A stretch of DNA of 64,000 bases from Roseburia hominis A2-183 (GTDB taxonomy: Bacteria > Bacillota > Clostridia > Lachnospirales > Lachnospiraceae), in assembly GCF_000225345.1 (NCBI RefSeq), contig NC_015977.1:1719501-1783500 (forward strand). Direction: 5' to 3'. Numbering within the stretch: position 1 is the stretch's first letter; the number at the start of each line of letters is the position of its first letter. The notes below the pieces were generated by a model. The model saw nothing but the letters and a program-made list of their open reading frames with translations. It had not been told where the DNA came from and did not search any database. A program made the translations under genes and the position numbers. Shown in pieces: positions 48,757 through 58,016 of this stretch.

Positions 48757-50454
48757 TTAATTTTTTAATACAAACTTCCCAATCAGCTCATCCAGTGCAA
48801 TCGCCTGCGCAGACAACTCCTCACTCGTTGCCGAGGACTCCTGCGCCGTTGCAGAATTGGACTGTACAACCTCGGAAATCTGGTTGACTCCCTCCTCCGC
48901 CTGTTTCATGGCTTCTGCCTGATCCTTGGAATTATCGCTCAAGCGCTTGGAAGTCTCCGCAATCTGCTTGATTCCGTCAATTACCTCTTCAAGAGACGTG
49001 GACACACGCTCTACTGCCTGATTGCCCTCTTCAATTTCTTTGAGGGAAGCCTCAATCAGTTCTCTGGTGTCCACCGCAGACTGTGTACTCTGCTCTGCCA
49101 GTTGTCTGATCTGCTCTGCAACGACAGCGAATCCTCTTCCTGCCTCGCCGGCACGCGCCGCCTCAATGGAAGCGTTTAAGGACAGCAGGTTCGTCTGTGA
49201 CGCAATATTCTCTATATCTGTAATAATGTTTCCAATCTTGTTGGAAGATTCGTTGATGCGGCTCATGGTATCAATCATGGACTGCATCTGATTCTTGCTC
49301 TGATCCGCTTCACCTGCATACTGCCTTGCCTGCTGGTAAGATTCCTCTGCCTGCTCCGCGGTCTTCTGGATATTCTCTGTAATGCTTGTGATGGTCGCCT
49401 GCAGTTCTTCCACAGCTCCTGCCTGATCCGTTGCGCCCTCCGCCAGACTCTGAGATGCCTCTGCAAGGTTGCCGGAACCGGCAGAAACCTGGTTTGCCGC
49501 ATCTTCGATCGATGTCAGCGTCTCTATCATCTGATCGCGCAGAACGCGCATCGCCACAATCAATTTTTCAAAATCAAGCGTATAACCGTCCTTGTGCTCC
49601 GACTGCACTGCGTAATTGCCCTGTGACATCAATCCGAGAATTCTTCCCGCATCATTGATGATAAGATTCAGCTTATCTGCCATGTCTGCCGCCTCACGCG
49701 CCATGTCTGCGACCTCATCCTGCGTGGAAACCTCCGGGAACGGAGTAGAAAGATCTCCCTGTGCAAACGTTTTAAACCGCTCGCCAAGTGCCTCAAGCGG
49801 TCCGGAGATTCCCTTTGCCACCTGATTGCCAAGCTTGTTGGCCATAACCATTGCCAGAGCTGACACTGCCACAATCACAATCGCAAGAATCACGCTGACT
49901 GCCGTCAGAGTGGAGGACAAGCGGTCTCCCTCCGTCACTTTCGTATTCATCAGTTCTATCATATCTGCATAGATATCTTCGTAGATCGGATCCAGACTTT
50001 CCTTCATCTGCTGCTGTGCCGCTGTGGACTGTGTAGCATCGGTGGTTGCACCCTGCTCGATGATCGGTTCCTCCGCTGCCCAGTATTGCTGCAGTTTATC
50101 TGAAATCTGCTGGTAGAGTGCCTTTTCCTCGCTCGTCGTTACTACATCCCCAACGGTTGCGAAGTAATTCTCGAACTTTGCTTTCTGTTCGTCATGTTCT
50201 GTCATGGCATCATCCAACAGTCCCTGCTCATCAAATCCGATGATTCCTCTGGTCGCTGATCTCGTGTTGGCAAATGTGATCATCGCCTTGCCGATATCTC
50301 CCTGTGAAAAACCGTAATTCACAAGTGCGCTGGAATAACGGTTCGACATCACAAGCATCGCTGCCAGCCCGACTACCGCTCCTATGGCAGTGATTGCCGC
50401 CACCATAACAAATGCTTTTGTCAGTCTCTCTTTGATTCGTACATTTTCAAACAA
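48757..50454 (-). CDS. Methyl-accepting chemotaxis protein, TTG start
   Basis: A 565-aa chemoreceptor: membrane segment (residues about 13-33), four-helix sensor domain ([16 protein letters not shown]), second segment (about 185-205), HAMP, and signalling domain with tip [26 protein letters not shown]. The best start is TTG at 50454, with GGAGGA 7 bases upstream; no in-frame ATG lies near. It has a strong promoter at 50514-50542 and is followed by cheW. Confidence 0.92.
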   Translation of the reverse strand: MFENVRIKERLTKAFVMVAAITAIGAVVGLAAMLVMSNRYSSALVNYGFSQGDIGKAMITFANTRSATRGIIGFDEQGLLDDAMTEHDEQKAKFENYFATVGDVVTTSEEKALYQQISDKLQQYWAAEEPIIEQGATTDATQSTAAQQQMKESLDPIYEDIYADMIELMNTKVTEGDRLSSTLTAVSVILAIVIVAVSALAMVMANKLGNQVAKGISGPLEALGERFKTFAQGDLSTPFPEVSTQDEVADMAREAADMADKLNLIINDAGRILGLMSQGNYAVQSEHKDGYTLDFEKLIVAMRVLRDQMIETLTSIEDAANQVSAGSGNLAEASQSLAEGATDQAGAVEELQATITSITENIQKTAEQAEESYQQARQYAGEADQSKNQMQSMIDTMSRINESSNKIGNIITDIENIASQTNLLSLNASIEAARAGEAGRGFAVVAEQIRQLAEQSTQSAVDTRELIEASLKEIEEGNQAVERVSTSLEEVIDGIKQIAETSKRLSDNSKDQAEAMKQAEEGVNQISEVVQSNSATAQESSATSEELSAQAIALDELIGKFVLKN

Positions 50455-50513
50455 TTTCGCTCCTCCTGTGTGCTGTATTCTCTACATCCGTGTATATTTT
50501 TTAGTACCTTTGT

Positions 50514-50542
50514 ATTATAGTTCTATTTTACTACGTGTTCAA
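50514..50542 (-). promoter_or_regulatory. Promoter of the chemoreceptor-cheW pair
   Basis: TTGAAC, 17-base spacer, TATAAT on the minus strand, back to back with the PHP gene promoter. Confidence 0.75.
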
Positions 50543-50559
50543 CTGGTTTCCATATTTTT

Positions 50560-50588
50560 TTGACAAATGTGATTTTTTTCTCTATGAT
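50560..50588 (+). promoter_or_regulatory. Promoter of the PHP phosphoesterase gene
   Basis: TTGACA at 50560-50565, 17-base spacer, TATGAT at 50583-50588. Confidence 0.8.
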
Positions 50589-50625
50589 TAGTCTGAATTA
50601 GATTATCTGAAGAGAGGATTTTACC

Positions 50626-51498
50626 ATGGAACACCGCATCATAGATCTTCATGTCCACTCCACCGAGTCGGACGGCACCCTTACTCCCACCGAGATCGTA
50701 TCTGCCGCAAAGGCTGCCGGTCTGTCCGCCTTTGCGCTCACAGATCACGACACCGCGGCAGGTGTCTCTAAAGCTGCTCCCGCCGCTGCCGCCTGTGGTA
50801 TTGAATTAATCCCCGGCATCGAGCTTTCCACGGAATATGAGCTGCCCACCAGAGCCGGCGGTGGAAAAGAAGTCCATATCGTCGGTCTCTACATTGATCC
50901 GGAGCACCCGCTCCTTATCGAGAAAACAAACGAGTTCCGCCGCTGCCGTGATGCGCGCAATGAAAAAATAGTGGCTGCCCTGCAGCGCGAAGGCTTTTCC
51001 ATTACCACGGAAGCACTCCTTGCTGCCAATCCCGACAGTGTCATCACGCGCGCAAATATCGCACGTTTTCTCTACGACAGCCATCAGATTAGGAGCGTCT
51101 CGGAGGCGTTTGAAAAATATATCGGCGACGGCTGCAAATGCTATGTCGGCCGCTTTAAAGTCTCCCCGATGGAGGCAGTCGAACTGATCCACGCCGCAGG
51201 CGGCATCGCCGTTCTGGCACACCCGCTGCTCTACCACATGAACCAGACGACCTTGCAGCATCTGATCGACGAGTTAAAAGAAGTCCACCTTGACGGCATC
51301 GAGGCGATCTACTCGACCTACACCACCGGCGAGGAACAGTACGTCAAGCGGCTTGCAAAAGAGAACGGGCTTCTCATCAGCGGCGGCTCTGACTTCCACG
51401 GCACCAACAAACCCACAATCCAGATCGGGACCGGACGCGGGCATCTCTACATTCCCTATTCCGTTCTTGAAACCATCAAAGAACACCTCCGCGCATAA
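50626..51498 (+). CDS. PHP-domain phosphoesterase (RNase AM/TrpH-like)
   Basis: A 290-aa metal-dependent phosphoesterase. Metal-binding motifs are IDLHVHSTESDGTLTP (residues 5-20), LTDHDTAAG, IPGIELSTEY, AVLAHPLLY and GGSDFHGTNKP, the full set for the TrpH/YciV group. Members hydrolyse 5' nucleotides from RNA or 3',5'-bisnucleotides. AGAGGA precedes the ATG. It stands alone, with its own promoter, and ends at the giant palindrome copy B. Confidence 0.9.
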   Translation: MEHRIIDLHVHSTESDGTLTPTEIVSAAKAAGLSAFALTDHDTAAGVSKAAPAAAACGIELIPGIELSTEYELPTRAGGGKEVHIVGLYIDPEHPLLIEKTNEFRRCRDARNEKIVAALQREGFSITTEALLAANPDSVITRANIARFLYDSHQIRSVSEAFEKYIGDGCKCYVGRFKVSPMEAVELIHAAGGIAVLAHPLLYHMNQTTLQHLIDELKEVHLDGIEAIYSTYTTGEEQYVKRLAKENGLLISGGSDFHGTNKPTIQIGTGRGHLYIPYSVLETIKEHLRA

Positions 51499-51506
51499 AG
51501 GCAGAA

Positions 51507-52110
51507 GAAAGGACTGTCGCATCGGGAATAGCCAGTTTGCCTTGAAGCGATAAGGAATATTACAAGAGGCACACTTGGGGATTTCAGTTGAAAATGCAAA
51601 TGGAAATTCTGTTCAAAAAAAGTGGCATTTCTAACCCGCCGGATGCTTGCATCCGCGATAATCCGTGTCTTCCCAAGTTTGGAACACTCTACGGACTGTG
51701 TCCGCAAGTCAGCAGACAATTTTAGGACTTTCGTGTGTGTCCCTTATGGATGCCGCAGAACAAAACATAACCGCGCGAAGCCGATGTTTGAATTGGCATC
51801 TGCCGTATTTTCAATAGCAGATGCCAACGAGTTTCGGTTCGCGCGGTTTTATATTGTCTGCGAAGCGGCATCATTAGGGACACCAGGAAGTCCGCTCATT
51901 GTCTGTGACTTGTCGGACACACTCCGGAAGTGTCCAAACGTGGAAGAGACACGGAATCCGATGCAAACATCCAGCAGGAAGAAATGCTCACATTTTTCTC
52001 AAACGAATGTTCCATCTGCATTTCCAGCTGAAATCTGCGTGGTGTGCTTCTTATAATATTCCTTATCGACTCAAGGCAGCTGCCCGCCCGATGCAGCAGT
52101 CCCTCCTTTT
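51507..52110 (-). repeat. Giant palindromic repeat, copy B
   Basis: About 600 bases that fold on themselves around 51808. Examples: CGATAAGGAATATTA (51548-51562) against 52054-52068, and GGACTG (51511-51516) against CAGTCC near 52097-52102. The core at 51765-51860 is the reverse complement of the cores of copies A and C. It fills the gap between the PHP gene and the convergent HAD gene completely. No gene I can support is inside. Confidence 0.9.
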
Positions 52111-52921
52111 ACAGGATAAATCGCTCGATCACCTCGGCGATCGCATTGTGATTGTTGTCGTGCTCCGTCACGTAATCCGCTGCGGCTTTCACCTCCGGCG
52201 TGGCATTTTTTACCGCTACCCCGATATGCGCCGCATTAAGCATTGCAATATCATTCTCCTCATCTCCCACCGCTACCGTACAGTCTAGCGGAAGATTCAG
52301 CATCTTCGTAAGACAGGACACACCGGTTCCCTTGCTGGTATCAAGCGGACAGTATTCCAGATACTCTCTGCAGGAGAAAAAGCTGGTACATTTTCCCTTT
52401 TCCCATTCCAGATTCTTCTCGCGGAACCGCGCGAGACGCCCCGTATTTTTTAAATCAATCATGAGAACCTTCTGCGGCTCCTCCTCCAGCAGATCCAGCA
52501 CATTCGCCGAAAGCTTGTAGGAAAGTCCTGTTTTTTTCCTGTAATACTCAAGCTCTGCCGTATGTCTTGTGGTAATAATCTCGGTATTATTATAGGTCTG
52601 CGCATAAATTCCCGCCTTTGCGGCTCTCTCAAAGAGTTCCTGCGTCACCTCAATCGGGAGCGAGCGTTTTAACAGCACCCGGTCCGCAGCGCAGTCGTAG
52701 AGTACCGCACCGTTAAAGGCAATCATATAGCAGCCCGGCTGCGTCAGCTCCAGTTCTCTCGCAACCGCCCTGCCGCTCTCCACCGGGCGCCCGGTGGAGA
52801 GTACAATGTCGTGCCCGGCAAGAAGCATTTTCTGGATGGCGGCCCGGTTTTCTTCGGATACTGTTTTGTCGTCAGAGAGCAGCGTCGCATCCAGATCAAC
52901 AAACAAAATCTTGTGATTCAT
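52109..52921 (-). CDS. Cof-type HAD-superfamily phosphatase
   Basis: A 270-aa sugar- or cofactor-phosphate phosphatase of the Cof/YbiV class. HAD motif I is FVDLDATLLSDD (residues 6-17), motif II LSTGRPVES, motif IV VAVGDEENDIAMLNAAHIGVAV. A C2B cap lies between. I chose ATG 52921, with GGAGG 8 bases upstream. The substrate is not predictable. The end abuts giant palindrome copy B. Confidence 0.9.
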   Translation of the reverse strand: MNHKILFVDLDATLLSDDKTVSEENRAAIQKMLLAGHDIVLSTGRPVESGRAVARELELTQPGCYMIAFNGAVLYDCAADRVLLKRSLPIEVTQELFERAAKAGIYAQTYNNTEIITTRHTAELEYYRKKTGLSYKLSANVLDLLEEEPQKVLMIDLKNTGRLARFREKNLEWEKGKCTSFFSCREYLEYCPLDTSKGTGVSCLTKMLNLPLDCTVAVGDEENDIAMLNAAHIGVAVKNATPEVKAAADYVTEHDNNHNAIAEVIERFIL

Positions 52922-52971
52922 ACTCATTCCTCCCATCCTGCTTTTAGCCCATCATATGTCCTGCGGCGTTC

Positions 52972-55134
52972 CTACTCTGCCGGTTCTGCCGGGACAAATA
53001 CACGCTCGCGGTAGACATGATCTGTCTTTGGCACCGCCGCAACCGCCTCCTCGCAGAATTGCTTCTGGGAATTGACAAGCACCTTCCCTCTTCTGTCTAT
53101 CTTCTCATATTCTCCGTCCGGCTTTAGCACATGGGCTTTGGTATTGTCCGCAAGCTCCACATCCAGAATATGCTTTACCTTTTCTTTTAGCGTATCGTCC
53201 AGCACCGGGAACAAAATTTCCACACGACGGTCCAGATTTCGCGGCATCCAGTCCGCGCTTCCCATATAGAGTTCCTCCTCCCCGTCATTTAAGAAGAAGA
53301 AAATACGGCTGTGCTCCAGGAAATTTCCGACTATGGAACGCACATGGATATTCTCGCTGATTCCCGGGATTCCGACCTTTAAGCAGCAGATTCCACGGAC
53401 GATCAGTTCGATCTCTACGCCTGCCGCCGATGCCTCATAGAGTGCGGCAATAATGCCCTCATCACACAGGGAATTCATTTTAGCAACGATTTTTGCCGGC
53501 TTTCCCTCGCGCGCATGCTTTGTCTCACGCGCAATCAGACGCATAAAACGGGTGCGCAGCCAGATCGGCGCCAGCACCAGTTCGTTCCATGAAAGCGGTT
53601 CGGAATATCCGGAAAGCATATTAAACACCGCGGTCGCATCCTCCCCGATCGCCTCATTGCAGGTAAAGATTCCGCAGTCCGTGTAGAGCTTTGCCGTGGA
53701 ATCATTGTAATTGCCGGTTCCAAGATGCACATAGCGCCTGATGCCATCTTCCTCGCGGCGCACGACAAGCGCAATCTTGCTGTGCGTCTTAAGGCCGACC
53801 AGACCGTAGATGACATGGCAGCCCGCCTGCTCTAACTTCTTCGCCCACACAATGTTATTTTCCTCGTCAAACCGTGCTTTCAGCTCCACGAGCACCGACA
53901 CCTGTTTTCCGTTCTCCGCCGCCTGCGCGAGAGATGCGATAATCGGTGAATTGCCGCTGACACGGTAGAGCGTCTGCTTGATGGCAAGAACGTCCGGATC
54001 CGACGCCGCCTGCCGGATAAAATCGACCACAGGATCAAACGTCTCATACGGATGATGCAGCAGAATGTCGCCGACCCGGATTGCCTCAAAGATATCCTCC
54101 CCCGGTTCAATCTCCGGCACGCGCTGCGGCTTATACGGTTCGTAGCGCAGGGAATCGCACCCGGAGAGCCCGTACATCTTCATCAGAAATGTCAGGTCAA
54201 TCGGTCCGGATATCTGAAAAATATCCTCCTCCGCCACTTTCAGTTCATCCTTTAAAAAGCGCAGCAGCTTCTTGTCCACGGAAGCTTCCACTTCCAGGCG
54301 GATAACTTCGCCCCACTGTCTCTTTTTTAACTGTTTCTGGATCTCTTTTAAAAGGTCTGCCGCCTCATCCTCATCGATCGGCAGATCCGCGTTACGCATG
54401 ACGCGGTACGGATGTGCGCAGAGCACATGGTAGTTTAAAAACAGCTTATCAATATTTTTCTCGATAATCTGCTCCAGGAGAATAAAGGTGCGTCCCTCCA
54501 CCTCCCCGAAATTCTCCGACGTATCTGCCGGGATCGGCACCAGGCGAGGCAGTACCCCAGGCACCTGCACCGTTGCAAATTCCACCGCGTCCTTATGCTT
54601 TTCATCCTTCTTGCTGGAAAGCAGCGCCGCGATGTTGAGCGTCTTATTGCGGATCAGCGGGAACGGGCGCGATGCGTCCACCGCCATCGGCGTCAATACC
54701 GGATAGACGTCCTCCTCAAAGTAGCGATCCACGTACGCCGCCTGCTCAGCCGTCAGTTCCTCGTATTTTTCAATAATGTGTATTCCGTTGGCTGCCATCA
54801 GCGGAACGAGGGAGCGGTTATACGTGTTGTACTGGCTCTCGACGAGTTTTCTGGTCGCCGTGTTGATCCGGTCGAGCTGCTCCGATGCCGTCATGCCCGC
54901 AATATCCCGCTTGCGGTAGTCCGCATGTACCATATCCTTTAACGACGCGACCCGGACCATGAAGAATTCGTCCAGGTTCGACGACGTGATGCTCACGAAT
55001 TTGAGCCGCTCTAACAGCGGAATACTCTTATCCTTTGCCTCGTTGAGCACGCGGGCGTCAAACTTCAGCCAGCTTAGCTCTCTGTTCTCGTAATATTCCG
55101 GCAAATGGAATTCGTTTTTCTTTTCTTTTTCCAT
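52972..55134 (-). CDS. ppk: Polyphosphate kinase 1
   Basis: Reversible synthesis of inorganic polyphosphate from ATP. The 720-aa PPK1 has its N-terminal domain (YENRELSWLKFDARVLNEA), middle domain, and two phospholipase-D-like catalytic domains. The autophosphorylated histidine is in GLKTHSKIALVVRREEDG, and the second signature is YVHLGTGNYND. It follows the ppx-type gene by 19 bases, so synthesis and degradation enzymes share one transcript. Confidence 0.96.
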   Translation of the reverse strand: MEKEKKNEFHLPEYYENRELSWLKFDARVLNEAKDKSIPLLERLKFVSITSSNLDEFFMVRVASLKDMVHADYRKRDIAGMTASEQLDRINTATRKLVESQYNTYNRSLVPLMAANGIHIIEKYEELTAEQAAYVDRYFEEDVYPVLTPMAVDASRPFPLIRNKTLNIAALLSSKKDEKHKDAVEFATVQVPGVLPRLVPIPADTSENFGEVEGRTFILLEQIIEKNIDKLFLNYHVLCAHPYRVMRNADLPIDEDEAADLLKEIQKQLKKRQWGEVIRLEVEASVDKKLLRFLKDELKVAEEDIFQISGPIDLTFLMKMYGLSGCDSLRYEPYKPQRVPEIEPGEDIFEAIRVGDILLHHPYETFDPVVDFIRQAASDPDVLAIKQTLYRVSGNSPIIASLAQAAENGKQVSVLVELKARFDEENNIVWAKKLEQAGCHVIYGLVGLKTHSKIALVVRREEDGIRRYVHLGTGNYNDSTAKLYTDCGIFTCNEAIGEDATAVFNMLSGYSEPLSWNELVLAPIWLRTRFMRLIARETKHAREGKPAKIVAKMNSLCDEGIIAALYEASAAGVEIELIVRGICCLKVGIPGISENIHVRSIVGNFLEHSRIFFFLNDGEEELYMGSADWMPRNLDRRVEILFPVLDDTLKEKVKHILDVELADNTKAHVLKPDGEYEKIDRRGKVLVNSQKQFCEEAVAAVPKTDHVYRERVFVPAEPAE

Positions 55135-55153
55135 GTATCATCCCTCCACGTCC

Positions 55154-56689
55154 TTACGAATAGACACGTTTTTCCTTCACGACCGGCTTGATGCTGAAAA
55201 TGCGCTCAAAATAAGCCGTCTTGGAAGCGAACAGCGCCTTCTCCAGCGCAATGTCCTCATCCGTCTCGATCGTAATGATCAGTTCTTTGTCACGAAGCTG
55301 TGCTTTTACGTTTTTAAACTTCTGTTTGTGGCTGCGATCCATCGCATTGGAAACGCGCAGAATGGCGGATAACTTTGCCACCGTAAGGAAGCTCTGCTGG
55401 TCGAGCCGGTCCGCCACATCCTCATAATCGGCAAGCGGATAGCTGTTGTAGAGCACTGTCCCCGCAACGATCTCACGCTCCAGATGCGACAGTCCCATAA
55501 TTTCCGAGGACATGATGATGTCGTATGCGCACTGCGGGGCATTGGCAAAGCTGATATATTTTCCGCAGTCATGCAAAATCGCCGCGACCTGCAGCAACAG
55601 CCGCTCTCTCTTTCCGAGACCGTGCTGTTTTTTCATCGTGTCAAACAAAAGCATCGCCATCTGGGTCAGCGCTTCAATGTGCGGTGAATAGCTCATGTAA
55701 CGTCTCGAGAGACTTTCCGCGGCCGAGATAATATCCTCATCAAAATCATGTGTGGGCTTATAGATACGGTTTTTCTGCGCGTAGTCGCAGGCGATTCCGT
55801 CGCTGACAATCACGCCCGGCGCCCACAGTTCCTTTGCGCCCAGCCCTCTTGCCATGCACTTGCAGATGATGATATAAGGCACGATCAGCGGATCGTTCTC
55901 GTTGGAGAGCCCCAGTTCCTCCGCGATCTCCTCCAGACTCTTTTTGCCGAGCTGTTCCATGTATTGGACGAACTTCTCAATTGACACGGTATTCTTGTTG
56001 TGGTTCTTCTCAAGGCGGCAGACCAGTTCCGCAATATAATCGCCGATCACAATCAGATATTCGATCTCCTGGTTTTCCAGATACATCGCCTTGAAAACTT
56101 CCATCTCCTTTACCACCATCTCCTCGATCTGCAGTTCATACTGCGCCAGGTTCCGGCTCTTTTTTGCAAGCTGTTCCCGCATGCGCATGGTGCCGAGCCC
56201 CAGATGCTGGGTGGTCAGCACCTTTCCCTTTGAGAACACGGTAATCTGAAGTCCCGATCCACTGACGTCCACCACCGCTGCGCTTCTGCCGATGAAATGC
56301 TCAAACTCCTCGCGCATCGCCACCGACTTGTAGCTGATAAAACGGTGCTCCGAGTTACTCAACACATGTACGGTCAGACCGGTACGCAGCCTGATCTGAT
56401 CCAGGATAAAAAGTTCATTGTCCACATCGCGGAGTACCGCCGACGCATACGCCTCGTACGCATCCACCCGGTACTCTTTCATGATCTGCGCAAATTCCCG
56501 CAGGGTATCGCAGAGTGCCTCCACCAGTTCATAGCCGATGCTGCCCTTGGAGTACGCATCCGCCCCCAGCTCGATTCTGCTGCGCACATAGTCGATATCG
56601 CGTATTTTTTTCTTGGCAGACAATTCAAATATCTTGAGGCTCACTTCATACGAACCGATATAAATTGCCGCAAACGTATGGATTGCCAT
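55154..56689 (-). CDS. Ppx/GppA-family phosphatase with HD domain
   Basis: Exopolyphosphatase or pppGpp phosphatase, 511 aa. The N-terminal half is the actin-like Ppx/GppA fold (FAAIYIGSYEVSLKIFEL, where the first loop is less acidic than usual; AAVVDVSGSGLQITVFSKG). The C-terminal half is an HD-type domain (VAAILHDCGKYISFANAPQ). I chose ATG 56689, with GGAGG 8 bases upstream; the open frame further upstream overlaps the ATPase gene. The ppk partner makes polyphosphate the likely substrate. The substitutions in the first phosphate loop leave catalytic activity uncertain. Confidence 0.87.
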   Translation of the reverse strand: MAIHTFAAIYIGSYEVSLKIFELSAKKKIRDIDYVRSRIELGADAYSKGSIGYELVEALCDTLREFAQIMKEYRVDAYEAYASAVLRDVDNELFILDQIRLRTGLTVHVLSNSEHRFISYKSVAMREEFEHFIGRSAAVVDVSGSGLQITVFSKGKVLTTQHLGLGTMRMREQLAKKSRNLAQYELQIEEMVVKEMEVFKAMYLENQEIEYLIVIGDYIAELVCRLEKNHNKNTVSIEKFVQYMEQLGKKSLEEIAEELGLSNENDPLIVPYIIICKCMARGLGAKELWAPGVIVSDGIACDYAQKNRIYKPTHDFDEDIISAAESLSRRYMSYSPHIEALTQMAMLLFDTMKKQHGLGKRERLLLQVAAILHDCGKYISFANAPQCAYDIIMSSEIMGLSHLEREIVAGTVLYNSYPLADYEDVADRLDQQSFLTVAKLSAILRVSNAMDRSHKQKFKNVKAQLRDKELIITIETDEDIALEKALFASKTAYFERIFSIKPVVKEKRVYS

Positions 56690-56705
56690 AAATCCGCCCT
56701 CCTCT

Positions 56706-57998
56706 TTATTGTTTTCCAAGCAGATAATTGATAAACTGCTGTGCCGTTCTTCCCGAAAGTCCTCCGTGGGCAAGCTCCCACTTGTTTGCCTCAAGAAGCA
56801 GCTCCTCCTGCTCCAGCCGCACGCCATATTTCTCCGCGAGCGTCGTGACAATCTTCTGGAACTCCTTCTTATCCGGCGCGCCGTAATAGATCGTCACGCC
56901 GAACCGCGCATAAAGTGAAAGCTTTTCCTGCACCGTGTCGGAAGTGTGCATATCCTCCCGCACCTCTTCCTTGTCCGAGAACTTCTCACGGATCAGATGT
57001 CTGCGGTTAGAGGTCGCATAAATTAACACATTATCCGGCTTTTTCTCCAGACCGCCCTCAATGACTGCCTTCAGATACTTATATTCAATCTCAAATTCCT
57101 CGAACGAAAGATCGTCCATATAGATAATAAACTTGTAGTTGCGGTTCTTGATCTGCTCAATCACATCATTCAGATCGCAGAATTGATGCTTGTAAATCTC
57201 AATCAGACGGAGGCCTCTGTCGTAATACTGGTTGGCAATCGCCTTGATGCTTGTGGACTTTCCGGTTCCCGCATCACCGTACAGCAGACAGTTGTTGGCT
57301 TCCTTCCCGCTCACAAACGCCTCCGTATTGTCGACCAGCTTCTGCTTTGCAAGCTCGTAGCCGACCAGATCATCCAGCTTTACATGCGCGATATTGGTGA
57401 TCGGAATAATCTGAGCCCCGTCATCTGTGTGTCTGACGCGGAATGCCTTGTGCAGACCCAGTTTTCCGACTCCGAATTCCCCGTAAAATGCCGTGACCGC
57501 CTGTTTAAATTCTTCTGCATCCGCCGCTGCCTCCAGATGACGGCAGAGCTCTGCGATCCGGTCTCTGATCCGCTTGTTGAACAATTTTCCCGCGTCCGCG
57601 GTCTCCTCATAGTGCAGCAATGCGTCCATGCAGTCCACGGAAAAATAGTTGCCGAGCACCGAAAGGTCAAAGTCAAACAACTCTTTCATGATGGCAAAAT
57701 CGTGCCGCGCCACCTCGTTGATGGAGCCTTTTATCTCCCCGCGGATCTCGCACGCCCTGCTGTATGCATTCTCGTTATTCACAAGCAAAAAAGCCAGGAA
57801 ATTGTGCCAGAGATTGCCGGAAAATCCGTGGCTGACCGCAAGCTCCATCAGTTTTTTGAGGCATTCATAGAATAATCCCTCAACATCTTCTTTATTATAG
57901 TATTCATTCTGATAGTTCTCCATGACCCAGGTAAAGTCATAGAATAACTGCTCGTTTTCAAAATCCCTGTAGAGGATCAGATTCTTCGTTGTCTTCAT
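56706..57998 (-). CDS. DUF815-family AAA ATPase
   Basis: A 430-aa ATPase. The C-terminal two thirds is an AAA domain with Walker A LLYGDAGTGKSTS, Walker B KFIIYMDDLSF and a sensor-like VLIYATSNRRHLIREKF, which is the DUF815 signature. The N-terminal 180 residues are helical without known domain. Members are widespread but of undefined function. It lies 16 bases upstream of the Ppx/GppA gene and 18 downstream of pheA, in a pheA-ATPase-ppx-ppk row. Confidence 0.88.
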   Translation of the reverse strand: MKTTKNLILYRDFENEQLFYDFTWVMENYQNEYYNKEDVEGLFYECLKKLMELAVSHGFSGNLWHNFLAFLLVNNENAYSRACEIRGEIKGSINEVARHDFAIMKELFDFDLSVLGNYFSVDCMDALLHYEETADAGKLFNKRIRDRIAELCRHLEAAADAEEFKQAVTAFYGEFGVGKLGLHKAFRVRHTDDGAQIIPITNIAHVKLDDLVGYELAKQKLVDNTEAFVSGKEANNCLLYGDAGTGKSTSIKAIANQYYDRGLRLIEIYKHQFCDLNDVIEQIKNRNYKFIIYMDDLSFEEFEIEYKYLKAVIEGGLEKKPDNVLIYATSNRRHLIREKFSDKEEVREDMHTSDTVQEKLSLYARFGVTIYYGAPDKKEFQKIVTTLAEKYGVRLEQEELLLEANKWELAHGGLSGRTAQQFINYLLGKQ

Positions 57999-58016
57999 CT
58001 TCCCACATTCCTCACT

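Noticed and set aside
51622..52056. 144-codon plus-strand frame across giant palindrome B
   Set aside because: No ribosome site, composition dictated by the palindrome; only the sub-frame shared among copies is worth testing, and it is reported as a finding rather than a gene.
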